From Cunninghamella blakesleeana (taxonomy: Eukaryota; Mucoromycota; Mucoromycetes; Mucorales; Cunninghamellaceae): a stretch of 64,000 nt of DNA. Of the stretch, positions 34,364 through 50,039 are shown one piece after another; position 1 is the stretch's first letter, and each line of letters opens with the position of its first letter. Under the pieces are notes generated by a model, which worked only from the letters and a program-made list of their open reading frames with translations, did not search any database and was not told the origin of the DNA. The position numbers and the translations under genes were made by a program. The stretch covers positions 4,705,501-4,769,500 of the forward strand of contig JAFCIZ010000005.1 of the NCBI GenBank assembly GCA_017871115.1, in the 5' to 3' direction.

Positions 34364-35024
34364 TCATTCATCTGGATTAAATGATAAAGTCAATGGTTGT
34401 TGTTTCTTTTTCTTTTTTTGTTTCTTTACGCTTTTTTCATCATCTTTTTTTTTATGACTATCAATAATATCTTGTAACTGTCTTTTAGCTGAAGATTTCT
34501 TTTTTGATCGGAATAATATTCGTCCATTTTCATCCACTACTGGTCTATTATCTTCTTCTTCTTCTTTTTCACTCTTATTATCTTTTGATTCTTTATCGTT
34601 TTCTTCATCTTCATTTTTTGTTTCTATATCTTTATGTATTTCTAAAAATAAAGAATGATAATAATAATAATAATAATAAAAAAAACCAGAATAAAAAATT
34701 CAAATAGAATAGGATCCTTTTTATTACTCTCTCTGTTTTTTTCCCCCTTTGATTGCTTCCCTCATATTGTTTATATCTTTATCATTTTTCTTAAAAAAGT
34801 AAAAGAATACCTTTTCCGTTACGATCTAATTCAACAACTTGAGCACCATCTAATTCGTCATAATCCTCATCGTCTTGTCCATCGATATAATTTTCAAACT
34901 TTTGTTTTGCTTGTTCTTGGGCTTTATTTACCCCTTTTAACTTTGCTAAAAAAGCTGGTTCCTTATGTATATAAGTTAAGCCTTGAGATATCTGGTGAGG
35001 CGTGAATTCTTTTTTTGGTGGCAT
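34364..35024 (-). CDS. DUF4604 / KIAA1143-like protein
   Basis: Two exons (minus), 34811-35024 and 34364-34641, give 163 residues. Features shared with the KIAA1143/DUF4604 family are the N-terminal EPAFLAKLKG, an acidic middle with GAQVVELDRNGKG, GRILFRSKK, a Lys-rich stretch, and the C-terminal LTLSFNPDE. Largely charged and probably disordered; no membrane or targeting signal. The function of the family is not established. It lies upstream of the kinase on the same strand, separated by only about 220 bases. Confidence 0.85.
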
Positions 35025-35401
35025 ATTATTAATAACAAAAAAAAAAAGAGAGAAGGATTACAAAAAAAAATATTTTAACTGCAAAAGAAAAAAAAAAGCT
35101 GCGTTGTTTAAATTTTCTTTCAGAATCAAAAAAAGGCTTTAACGAATTTATTGATTTAGAAATTTCATTTATGTACCTATAAGGTAGTCGTGGATGATAT
35201 GGATCCTTAAAGAAAATTTGATGATAAAAATATGCTTTATTATATATTCTAGTATAATAAAATATGGATTTATTTTTGCTAATAATTATTAATTATTCTT
35301 ATATAGCAAAAATAAAAAATAATGCAACAGAAAATAGTTGGAGCTTTTTAAATGATGGTATAGTGTGTATATCTTGTACGAACTCTTTTATTTTTTATGA
35401 T
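35025..35401. other. spacer, no gene seen
   Basis: Short A/T-rich promoter of the DUF4604 gene and 3' end of the DCN1-like gene. Confidence 0.5.
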
Positions 35402-35695
35402 TTACTCATTTTTTAAACGCCAATTTACATAATCATCGAATAATACAGGCCCTAATTATCAAATAAAAGAATTTTTTATTAATTAGTCAACCCATTGAAT
35501 TATAATTATTATCTAGAGTATGATTATTTAACAAAATAAAATAAAAATAAAAATCTTACATGATAATTGATTATCATAACCTTCAAGATTAAAAGGAACT
35601 TCATGGATGAAATCTAATAGACTATACCATTGATCTAATAATAATAATAATAGTAATCATATATATATATGTATTAATAATAATATAATATATAC

Positions 35696-35733
<38 letters not shown>

Positions 35734-36950
35734 TTATTATTCTCTAATCTAATTTACCTTTTGTAATTGTATTAACTGGTTTTTTTTCCTAAATAAAATA
35801 ATATAAAATAAATAAAATTATATATATTAGAGCTAATATTTTATATTTTTCATATATATTTTTGCTTATTTAGTACTTTTAAAAATTGAATTAACATGGG
35901 AATGTGATTTGATTTTTCTTCCAATAAAACTTTCCATAAGTCTATAGCATGATCTACATTCATAGCCCTTTGTCCTGATGTTTTAGCATAACCGAAAGTA
36001 TATAAATACATTTGTTTAAACGCTTCAGCTTTCTCAATTTCCTTGATCCAAAGAGGTAACTTTTCTTTTAGTTGGTCAAAAGAATTTATCCTAAAAGGAT
36101 AAAAGTAAGGATTGATTATCAGAATATATACTATATTATTAGCAAAATCTTTATCGTTATTTTTTTTATTTATTTACTTTAATGATTGTATTCCTTTGAG
36201 CCATTCTTCTTTAGAAAATGATCCTAGTAAAAATACAAAGGTAAATACAGAAATCAGTATACATATACATATATATATAAATGTATAGAAAATAATATAT
36301 GTTTAAATTTATATGTACGTTATGAATATAATTGTTACCCATTTCGCTTGCGTTGAGTTTCCAGCTGATTAAAATTGGATATACCTTTTTTAAGAAAAAA
36401 AAAAAGAACGCATCAGCAAAGAGAGTCCACCGTATTTTTCTATTTTTTTTTTTTTATAAGTTTGATATATATATACAGTATCTATCTATTTACACTTTCA
36501 AGTGACACGTCTAGATCATCAAATAATTGCATAACACCCTCAATTGCTATATTTTCTTCCATGTCTTGATATTTTTTATACCATAGTTCATTAGATTGAT
36601 TGGAAGTCTATATATATAAAAGAAAAAGGGAAAGAAAGAAGAAAAGTTAAAATATGTGTTAGTCAGTAATAATAAAAGATATATATATATATATAGGAAA
36701 TATTTATATTTTTATATATTACACTAGGTCCAGATCTACTTTATGATTATTAACATTTATATGCATAAAATAAGAGAAAATAAGAATATAGTTAATAAAA
36801 CTGACTGGCCACGAATTTGTTTATCAATATCAAAATATCGATTATTTACCTGGTAATGATTTGGTTGTTTTTTTTTCTAATGGTAGTTGTCTTGGCACGT
36901 TTTTTATTTTTTGAATTAGATTCAGCTTGGGCTCTTTTCTTTGGTGGCAT
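35402..36950 (-). CDS. DCN1: DCN1-like cullin neddylation factor (PONY domain)
   Basis: E3-type cofactor that helps Ubc12 attach Nedd8/Rub1 to cullins. Exons (minus) are 36850-36950, 36723-36738, 36494-36607, 36339-36384, 36178-36223, 35877-36090, 35758-35788, 35560-35634 and 35402-35451, giving 230 residues. A basic N-terminus (MPPKKRAQAESNSKNKKRAK) replaces a UBA domain, as in human DCUN1D4/5. The PONY domain contains VYPILISWKLNASEMGSFSK, KEEWLKGIQSL, ITKDQWYSLLDFIHEVPFNL and the terminal WPVLFDDYVNW, which includes the cullin-binding acidic residues. Nine exons in 1.5 kb is very intron-dense, and one exon is only 16 bases. Confidence 0.92.
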
Positions 36951-37203
36951 CTTGTAATATAAAAAAATAAAAGATCTATCTTAAATAAAGAGGGAAGAAA
37001 AAAAAAATTGAAAAAAAAAGTGTAAAAAAGAAGTTAAATCGGCGCCCTTTCTTTTTTTGGAAAATTTTGTCCAAGTCGAAAAGAAATTTAAAGTACAGAA
37101 ATTTTTTATAGTAGTATTTGCCATTTACCACGGGCAATTTTCTTTTAATTTCTTTCTTTTCTTTCTTCTTTGTAATTGTTATTTGTTCTTAAACTTCATA
37201 GTA

Positions 37204-40745
<3,542 letters not shown>

Positions 40746-41094
40746 TGTTTAACATCTTTGTGATTTTTATTTTATTTTATGTAATGTACTTTAAAAAATA
40801 AAAAACAAAAGCAAAAACAGAAAAATCATAAATATACGAAGGTTATTTTTTGAATGTTTATTTCATGTTAAAAAACTCGATATATAATATAAAAAATTTA
40901 AATTTGTTGGTTACCGAAGTATTTTTCACTTTTTTTTACAACTCACTTGAATAAAATTACTATTGTCAATGATGAGGTTATATATATATATTTCCCATAT
41001 GTGTTATATAATAATAAGTATCACATCTTTATTAAGATTTCATAGCATACTATAGAATTTAATAAATCATATAAATATATAAATAAATTAATAT
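40746..41094. other. convergent spacer, no gene seen
   Basis: Tail-to-tail spacer between the chromodomain gene and the E2 gene; AT-rich. The E2 reading frame could extend into 41010-41094 if its last intron is spliced. Confidence 0.5.
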
Positions 41095-42250
41095 TTAACC
41101 GTATATTCTATATATATATACATATATGTATAAGTATATATGTATGCTTACCTTTGCTACATATTGTTTAGCAGTTTCATTAAATTTGTCACGGTTGGAC
41201 TTATATACTTCAGCGATGGAGGAGACTAAAGCATCATCAGGATTAGGGTGTTCAAGTAACATTCTTAAAGCTTCCATAACTAAAAATTAAAGATCACAAG
41301 TAAAAATAAAAAATATGTATATACATACGCATATAAATGAATATATATTAAAAAAAGATGAAGTCAAATATTAACATACTATTTTTTTTTTTTTTTTTTG
41401 GAAAATAAATATTACCATTGGCTAGTTTTGTAGAGGGTTTCCAATGATCTTGCTTTAATATGTCCAAACAAATAGAGCCATCTTCATCAATATTTGGATG
41501 ATAAACTTTGGTTATAAATTTTACCTATTCAAATATTATAATATATGCATATAAGTATGTATAAAGTGTGTGTATTAGTTTTATTAGATAGATATAACCA
41601 TAATATTTATAATAATAACTAAACAGAATAAAAAAAGATATCATTAATTGTTTTTTTTTTTACCTTTGGAGGTTTGAAAGGATAATCGGCTGAGATTACC
41701 AAATCCACTTCAAAAAATCCTCCTTTGTATGGGCCATCATCCTATATACAAAAAAACAGTAATATATAAAAGAAGTATATTTGATATTTCAACAGCTTTT
41801 CATTTATTCTTCAATATACCATGATCCCATTTTACTTTTTTTTTTTTATTTTTTCGTTTTGTTTCATTATATGAACTTACAGGTCCTTTGAATCCGCCTA
41901 TGTATGAGTAGAAATAAAAATAAGACGTAATATGATGAGTTTATTCATTTAATAGATCTAATGTAGTTTTTTGATTATTATTATTATTATTGTTATTATT
42001 ATTAATCTACGTTTGTTAATTACCTTTCCAATGGAATAAATCTTCGTCCACAGGTGAAACTATACAATGTTGGGGAGGATCCGTACGTAAAAGGGTATAT
42101 TCCTTTTTATAATTGTTTTAATAAAATATATTTTAGATGTAATACATAAACCAGTTTTTTTTTTCCTTTTTTCTTCTTTTTTTTTCAATAATATAAAATG
42201 AAGTATAATAGAATATATTTTTTTACTTTGCTAAGACGTTTTAAAGCCAT
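41095..42250 (-). CDS. E2 ubiquitin-conjugating enzyme
   Basis: Ubiquitin-conjugating enzyme with a UBC fold. Exons (minus) are 42227-42250, 42024-42102, 41881-41897, 41664-41741, 41416-41524 and 41152-41279 (145 codons), plus a short uncertain 3' end. Sequence in order: [57 protein letters not shown], then [19 protein letters not shown] with the catalytic Cys, and [16 protein letters not shown]. The HPN motif is kept. It combines UBE2D-like (SICLDIL) and UBE2L3-like (WKPSTK) features, so I name no subfamily. After AKQYVAK a GTAAGC donor is followed in frame by a TA-rich stretch to a stop at 41095; splicing to 41109 would give a different tail. The third exon is 17 bases. Confidence 0.88.
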
Positions 42251-42569
42251 TATAAACCAATTTTTATATACAGATATGAAAAACAAAAAGAAAAGCACAA
42301 AGAAAGAAACAAAAAAATTCAAGTTTCGTCGCCGTTTATAATAATAAAAAACCTGAGTTTGATTTTATTTTCTTTTTAATAAAAAAAAAGATCAAAAAAG
42401 ATTATAAATTAATATATAGATGCATAAAAGTAAAATAAAATAAAGACAATGAATACAAATTAATATGTAGTAATAGTAGTAATAATGATAATAATAATAA
42501 TAATAAAATAATAATAGTATATACAATAAAAATAATATTTAAAATTAATAAAAAGGTAAGTATAATATA
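42251..42569. other. E2 promoter spacer
   Basis: A/T-rich interval with A-runs between the E2 start and the stop of the Asn-rich gene. No gene seen. Confidence 0.5.
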
Positions 42570-43751
42570 TTAAGACAATAAGTCTTGTATTTGACGTTCT
42601 ATTTCAGAATCAAAATCATTTTTTTGATGATAGGTTTTATTAGTGGAAGAGTGTGAACGTTTATATGTGACAGGAGCGCGTATCGTATTCTCAGGTATAT
42701 AACGAGGTCGCTGTTGTTCTTCTTGTTCTGGTTGCTGATGGTCATTCGCGTCATTTAACCCTGAAGAAGGAAATTCTAATAATAGATCGGCTGGATTGAA
42801 TGCATTTATAAATTCTTCCCCAAATTCTGATCGTAATAATTCTTCAATATCTCTTTCCATTTTTTGATTATAATTAGTTGTTTGTGATTTATTTTCTGTA
42901 TATAATTGAGATGAAAAAGATAAAGAAGATGAAGGTGCTTGCTGTTTATTTGATAATATAGCCGTATCGTTTTGCTGTTGATAAAGTTCATTATCGTTAT
43001 CGTACAATCGTAACCCATTGGATGGTTCATTACATACACCATCTGCACTTTTAAGTCGAGAAACTAAACTTTTTTTTTGCTGTGGTTGTTTTTTAATATT
43101 AGTCAATAAAGTTGATTTTGGTTTATTATTGATAATATTATTAAGATGTGTTATTGATGATTTAGATGAAGACGAAGTGGAAGTTGATAATAGTGGTACG
43201 TTTGTATAGATTGTATTTGAATTTTCGATCATTAAATCTTGAGGTGCTGATTTTGTTCTTAAAAAGGTAGGTCTTTTTGGTTTGGTTAAAGCTATTTTTT
43301 TGTGTTGAAGTTCATTACCATTTGTTACTTTTTCTATTGATCTTTTATTATTATTATTATTGTTATTGCTATTGTTATGATGGTGATTATTATTATAATT
43401 GTTATTGTTATTGTTAGTATTATTATTGTGGTTATTTGTATGGAAAGTAGAGGCTACTCTTATTTCCACTTGTGAGTTGGTATTATCTTCGTCAGGAAAA
43501 TCAAAAACATCCTTTTTTGATGCTTGTGTTATAGCTGGATTTATTTTTGGTATATTATGATTCTTCTGTTTTAATATATTGTTATTGATATTATTTTCTT
43601 TTTCTTGATTATTTAAATAAATATCACTTTTAATGGTATCTGCTGAAAAATTATTCACCGTATAACTTGAAAAGGTTTGTTTACGCTTGTAGGTTATAAT
43701 AGGTGGTTTACGAATATAAAAGTTTGAAAAAATATCTACTTCATCCGTCAT
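42570..43751 (-). CDS. unrecognised intronless Asn-rich protein, 393 residues
   Basis: One long open frame without introns, unusual here. It begins MTDEVDIFSNFYIRKPPIIT and ends SEIERQIQDLLS. Asparagine tracts lie near residues 100-135, and Ser/Thr/Gln-rich segments elsewhere. Less repetitive islands are KDVFDFPDEDN, KKIALTKPKRPTFLRTKSAP, MERDIEELLRSEFGEEF and NPADLLLEFPSSG. Two related motifs, ITYKRKQTFSSY near the start and VTYKRSHSSTNKTY near the end, may be docking or phosphorylation sites. No signal peptide, membrane helix or catalytic motif. Its length and conserved-looking islands favour a real, mostly disordered regulatory protein. Function unknown. Confidence 0.7.
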   Translation of the reverse strand: MTDEVDIFSNFYIRKPPIITYKRKQTFSSYTVNNFSADTIKSDIYLNNQEKENNINNNILKQKNHNIPKINPAITQASKKDVFDFPDEDNTNSQVEIRVASTFHTNNHNNNTNNNNNNYNNNHHHNNSNNNNNNNKRSIEKVTNGNELQHKKIALTKPKRPTFLRTKSAPQDLMIENSNTIYTNVPLLSTSTSSSSKSSITHLNNIINNKPKSTLLTNIKKQPQQKKSLVSRLKSADGVCNEPSNGLRLYDNDNELYQQQNDTAILSNKQQAPSSSLSFSSQLYTENKSQTTNYNQKMERDIEELLRSEFGEEFINAFNPADLLLEFPSSGLNDANDHQQPEQEEQQRPRYIPENTIRAPVTYKRSHSSTNKTYHQKNDFDSEIERQIQDLLS

Positions 43752-44206
43752 TCTTTATTGATAAATAATATATATATGTATATATGTTTATAAATAAATA
43801 AATAAATAAAAAATAGAAAAGATAAAAAAAGTATGGTTAATAAACAAGATAAAAAAATTGGGAAGAGAAAAAAAAATTAGGCACGAATTAATTTTAAAAA
43901 AAAAGAGCGTGTTTAAAAAAAAAGTGACTTTTTAACCTTGTGCGTCATATTCCTAAAATGGTGAGGATAGCCAGGCCAATTTTTTTCATATAGGCGGATA
44001 TTAAATTGAAGGAAAAAAACAAGAGCGAGTTATTTTTTACCCTCTTTTTTTTTTTTTTTGTTTTCTTACCTTCAATAATTTTTAAAAAAAAATAATCTTA
44101 TTGGAAAGAGACTTTCCTTTCTTTTTTCTTTCTTTCTTCTTTTTAGTTTCTTTATCATTAATATTTATCTCCCTACTCTTTTTTTTTCGTTGAAGTGTTC
44201 AGTATC
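43752..44206. other. bidirectional promoter spacer
   Basis: Head-to-head spacer between the Asn-rich gene and the complex I gene. Long pyrimidine tracts (44041-44190) lie just before the NDUFV1 start. No gene seen. Confidence 0.5.
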
Positions 44207-46360
44207 ATGTTAAGATCAATTGCAACTAAACGAGGTAATAAATCAATTTGTCAACAACAACAATGATATAAAATAATAAATAAATATATCAACAAGTTAT
44301 AAAAAACACAACAACACAAGAGATACAAGTTATTAATGCATTCACTTTTATTTTATATAAATATCATTTTATTATTATCATTATAATTTTTATTCTCCTC
44401 TTTTTTCTTTTTTCTTTTTCTTTATATAAAAATAGCTCTTACACCTGTAACGAATAATTTACGTACTGTACCTAGCGCTATTCGATCTTTTGCAACAGAA
44501 GCCGATCCTAATGCTAATCCTATCACTGGAAAAACAACTTTTGGAGGTTTATCTGATGAAGATCGTATTTTCACCAATTTATATTTGAAACATGATTATA
44601 AACTTAAAGGTGCATTAAAACGTGGTGATTGGTACAAAACTAAAGAACTTGTTTTAAAAGGTCACGAATGGATTATTAAAGAAATTAAAGAATCTGGCCT
44701 TCGTGGTCGTGGTGGTGCTGGTTTCCCTTCTGGTTTAAAATGGAGTTTCATGAATAAACCTTTAGATGGCCGGTAAGATATATATTTATATTGGATTCTA
44801 ATGGATAATAATGATTTAATGATTTTCTTTTTTACAAACTTTAACTGTGGTATACTTATCATTACTCTTCATTGTCATTTTTTTTTTTTTTTTATTTATA
44901 TGTGTAATTATTAAATATTATATAATTTAGTCCTCGTTATTTAGTTATCAATGCTGATGAAGGTGAACCTGGTACTTGTAAAGATCGTGAAATTTTACGT
45001 GGTGACCCTCATAAACTTATTGAAGGTTGTTTATTAGCTGGTTCTGCTATGAAGGCTAATGCTGGTACGTAGATAGCAATATCAAATATAAGCAAAAGAA
45101 AGAAAAATGGTTATAATTTAAAACAATAGATTGTAATAATTTTTTTTAAAAAAAAGATGATTATAATTTTAAAAGAAAATCTATATTTAAAAAAGAAAGA
45201 TGATGATAATTAGAAAAAAAAATAGAGAATAAATATTAACATTTATGTATTTTTTTTTATTGTCATTATTATTTATAGCTTATATTTATATTCGTGGTGA
45301 ATTCTATCAAGAAGCCTCTCACCTTCAAGAAGCCATCAATGAAGCTTATGCTGCTGGTTTAATAGGCAAGAATGCTTGTGGATCTGGTTATGACTTTGAT
45401 GTTTATATTCATCGTGGTGCTGGTGCTTACATTTGTGGTGAAGAAACTAGTTTAATAGAATCCATTGAAGGTAAGCAAGGTAAGCCTAGACTTAAGCCTC
45501 CATTCCCTGCTGATGTTGGTTTATTCGGTTGTCCCACCACTGTTACCAATGTAGAAACTGTTGCTGTTGCTCCTACTATTCTTAGACGGTAATGATATAT
45601 ATATATATATACTTTAAATATATAATAATAATATATTATAATAATAATAGTAAAATATAAAATTAGATAAATATGATTATCAAGTAGAATTATATTAAAT
45701 TAATATATAATTTTTATTTATTTTTTAAATATATAAAGTGGTGGTTCTTGGTTCGCTAGTTTTGGTCGCCCTCGTAACAGCGGTACCAAATTATTCTGTG
45801 TCTCTGGTCATGTCAACAATCCTTGTACAGTTGAAGAAGAAATGTCTATTCCTTTGAAAGAATTAATTGAAAAACATTGTGGTGGTGTACGAGGTGGATG
45901 GGATAACTTATTAGGTATTATTCCTGGTGGTTGTTCCGTTCCTGTTATTCCCAAAGATATCTGTGAAGATGTATTGATGGATTTCGATGCTCTTCGTGAT
46001 GTTAATTCCGGTCTTGGTACTGCTGCTGTAATTGTAATGGATAAATCAACTGATATTGTACGTGCTATTTCTAGATTTGCTAAATTCTATCGTCATGAAT
46101 CTTGTGGTCAATGTACCCCATGTCGTGAAGGTACCAAATGGCTCGAAACCATGATGGATCGTTTCGAAGATGGCCGTGGTCATCCTGAAGAAATTGATCA
46201 AATCTGGGAATTAACCAAGCAAATTGAAGGTCATACTATTTGTGCTCTTGGAGATGCTGCTGCTTGGCCCGTACAAGGTTTGATCCGTCATTTCCGTCCC
46301 GAACTTGAATCTCGTATGGCTGCTTTCCAAAAATCATTGGCTGCCTCTGCAACTGCTTAG
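44207..46360 (+). CDS. NADH:ubiquinone oxidoreductase 51-kDa subunit (NDUFV1/nuo51)
   Basis: Flavoprotein subunit of mitochondrial complex I that oxidises NADH via FMN and passes electrons to cluster N3. Exons 44207-44234, 44436-44772, 44931-45064, 45279-45588 and 45739-46360 give 476 residues, close to the usual length. The N-terminus [20 protein letters not shown] is a mitochondrial presequence. [19 protein letters not shown] is the NADH/FMN loop, [16 protein letters not shown] and [19 protein letters not shown] complete the flavin site. [15 protein letters not shown] plus the Cys in [16 protein letters not shown] bind the 4Fe-4S cluster. Codons are more G/C-rich than in neighbours, as expected for a highly expressed gene. 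Confidence 0.96.
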
Positions 46361-46483
46361 AATTTTGATACTTGAAAAATAAACTTTAAAATAATAATAG
46401 TAATAGTAATAATAAATAAAATATATAAACAAATAAAAAAGCATAAAAACATATAAAATGTTAATATTACATATACATATGCA

Positions 46484-46513
46484 TACACACACACACACAC
46501 ACACACAAATATA

Positions 46514-46561
<48 letters not shown>

Positions 46562-46562
46562 G
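46484..46562. repeat. (AC)n followed by (ATT)n microsatellites
   Basis: About 11 AC units at 46484-46506, then about 16 ATT units, 3' of the complex I gene. Confidence 0.9.
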
Positions 46563-48309
46563 ATTATTATGATTATTATGGTTATATCTGGATTTCTTTA
46601 TATGGGTTATAATTCGAATTAAAAATGACTATCTAATATAAGTAATCATAAAAAATGTAATGAATAGGAATTAATATTTTTTTATTAAATCGAATGCTGT
46701 ATATTATCAAAGATGCATTAAAATAAAATGTTTTTAAAAAAAGGATAAAGGTTGAGTACATTTTTTTTTAAAAAAAACTGGAAGGGAATCTAATTTTTTA
46801 AGTTACTTTATCTTTAAATTAATCAGCTAATTTTTAAGATCTTTGTATGAATGTTCGTCAATATATATAGAGTGATTATATTATTAATTTGATAATGCAT
46901 TGAGCCAGTTGATTTATTATTTTTGAATGTAAATAAAAGTTTTCATTTTTTTATTATCATTTTACATTTGAAATGAACCTCCTCTTTGATTCTTTACTTA
47001 TACTCTAGTATTACTATTATTATTATTAATTATATATGAAATGACAGTAATAATAAATATGGAAACGAATTTTTTTATAATATAATACTTTTCTAAAATT
47101 GATTATTAGTTATAAAAATCATGCATTTTCTTAGTGTTTCAGTTTATTAAAGTAAAATATACTTGATAATTTTAAACCCCGTCTATTTTTTAATATTTAT
47201 GAAAAATGTATTGATTTTTTCCTTTTCTTTTCCTCTCCTTTCCTTTTTTTATTATATAATTATTTTCATTATCTAATGCAAATATTTTATTATTTTATAT
47301 TTTAATATTTTGTAAAATAATATTTCATACTTTTATAAATTTATTGGTGTTTTATTTTTATTTTATGTTGATTAATATGACTATAGCCGTTAATTAATTC
47401 TAAAAAATAAATTGTAATAAAAGTGCTTTTGAAACTGTAACTTGTAACATTGCCAGGGGAGTTAGGCTTCAATCTAACTTTAACTAGATATTTATAAATA
47501 ATCATTTTATAATGGAAAGAAAGAGAAAAACTTTAAAATATGATTAAGTTTATTGGAATTGGATATCTGAAGCTCTAAATACCTTTGAAAGTAATTAAAG
47601 AGAAATAAATTAAAAACCAAATTTATATTAAGCCCTCTCTCTCTCTATATATAGAGTATAATGTTAATAATAAAAAATAGTTATTAGTAACTTTTGAAAA
47701 CAAACAAATAAAACTATTGCTTTATTATGTTTATTTTATTATTTAGAACTGAACTCGTTTGATGAAACTGGTGACAATTTAATGCTAAGAAGGATCTGGA
47801 AAAGTGTTTTATAACAAAAAATTGTATTAAAATTTACCTAAAGGTAATATGAATATTAATATTAAAATCCACTTGACAACAAATAAATAAAAAAAGGTAG
47901 GTTAAAGAATTCTGAACATGCTAAATAAAAAAATATTAAGTCAAAAGTAACGAATCAACGATTACAATCAACAAGCAGCTTGAAATATATATAAAAGAAT
48001 AAATCAATTATTACATTTGAATTAGAATTATTATGGAAAAATAAACAGAAAGATGTTGTTTTTCAATTTATCTCTTCCTTTTTAAATGGTCGTGGCTATT
48101 AACGAACGGATTTTATTTTAAAAATAAGAAAGACAAACTATTATGTTAAGTGAAATAGATTTCTTCATTAATATGTTGCTATCTTTTCTTGAATTTGCTA
48201 TAGTTTTCTGTTTTTTGCTTTTTTATAATTTCAATGGCACAAACTTGATTAATTGCTAATAGATAAATACAGGTACAAAACCTTTTAGTAAGTAATCAAT
48301 TTAATATAC

Positions 48310-48790
48310 AATATGAAAAGATTAATGTCTTGAACAAAAAAAGTATTCAATAAAAAAAAGCGAATATCTTGAGTATAGAAAGAACATTATATCTAATAAA
48401 AAAAAGTATTCAGGAAATGAAAAGTGAACTAAATATTATAAAATATTGATCAAAAATCTAAAAGAATTAACTAAATATTATAAAGTGCCAACATGAGAAA
48501 CGTTAGTAAAAACAAAAATAAGAGTGTATACCTGGAATAAATAACTACCCAGAAATTAACAAAGGTCACCCCCAGGAAATAAAAGATTGGTGCTACCAAG
48601 GGTAACAATAATAGCGCCATCAGGAATAAATGTTAAAAGGACTCACCGACAATTAAAATAGTCAACCAAAAAAAAAACATAAAGCACCAGCACTAGTAAA
48701 TATAAAAGCTAACCGAGGGAAATAATAAAAAGTCAACAAGAAATCATGAGCGATAAAAATACCACTAAATAAATTTTGTTACATCAAAAA
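48310..48790. repeat. degenerate short direct-repeat tract
   Basis: The first part has doubled pieces such as AAAAAAAGTATTCA(AT/GG)AAA (near 48338 and 48400) and AACTAAATATTATAAA (near 48430 and 48470). From about 48530 to 48780 a loose 20-27 base unit of the form ACC-AGGAA-TAA-AAAAG recurs about nine times, always ending near ACC. The unit is too diverged for exact copy counts. Confidence 0.45.
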
Positions 48791-50039
48791 AATATATTTA
48801 CATAATAGTATAATTGTATAGCAATATATATATATATATAACAAGAATAATATTTTTAGTATAAAAGAAAGAGCTCATATAAAGAACTAAAAACTATCGC
48901 CAGAACAATATACTAATATATATGACCAAATGAAATTATTTTATCAATTCAATAAATAAATAAATAAATATAGATAATGTATTTGCAATATACCATAATA
49001 TATATATAAATATACATAAATACAAAATAAAAAACAATATCATTTATAACAAAAAACATGCCTTCAGTATAAAATATATTAGGTAAAAAAAAAAAACTGA
49101 AGTGCAGGATAAAGTAAAATTAAAAATACTTGATACTTTTTTTTTTTTTTAATTTATCTGTTTGAATCTATTATTTGATTAACCAGAGTTTATATTATAC
49201 AACAGCTTTATTAATATAAATAAATTAATTTATATTAAATACATATGGAAAATATCATTTATTGTTTATTAAAAAAATCAACAGACTGTAAAAAATTTAA
49301 TACAATAATGCTTAGAAATGGGTTTTTTTTCAATGTATTTTTATTTAACTTTTTTAAAAAAAAGATATAAAAGAAAAGAGTTGTACGACTTTTTTTTTTC
49401 TTTTGTTTTTTAATTTTAATTTTATTCAAAATTCAACTCATTTCAACACTGAAATGGTATGAAATATGATTCTTCGGAGATTGAGCTTGATTTTCTAGAT
49501 GAGCAATATGGATCAAGTTCTATAAAGAGAAAAAAAAAAAGGAAAGAAAAAAAAAAATAGAGCCTTTTTACATTTATTTTTTTTTTTTTTTTTGAATAGT
49601 ATAATTATAATAATATATTTAGATTATATACTTTAAAATAGGCTAGAGGTAAAGGTCAGTAAACTATGTATAAAGAGAAACATAAGTATTATAAGACAAT
49701 CGATATTTAGAATCTAGGTCGTTCCCCACAAAACTTAATTTTTAAATGATAAACTTTTTCTTTACTTTTTTTAATGTTTGCCTTTTTAAAATAACAGTAA
49801 AATAAATTAAATCTATTCATACATCATATTAATTATTAGTTACATTTTAGCGATTTATATTCGGCCCCAAACTTATACGATTAAAACAATCAAACTACTA
49901 ACTGGTGATGGTTTATTATAAAAGTAGCAAATAGTAATGATAATAATAAAATAAATTATATTGATTATTTATACTTATTTACTTAAATATATGCGCACTA
50001 TAGTGTTCATTCATGAAAATAACATTGTATCTCCTTTCT

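Noticed and set aside
42570..43751. WAPL-like cohesin release factor, suggested by TYKRK and DVFDFP motifs
   Set aside because: The conserved WAPL C-terminal helical-repeat domain is absent and the motifs are too short.
48310..48790. CRISPR-like repeat array
   Set aside because: Units are degenerate and unequal, without constant repeats and unique spacers, and the genome is eukaryotic.
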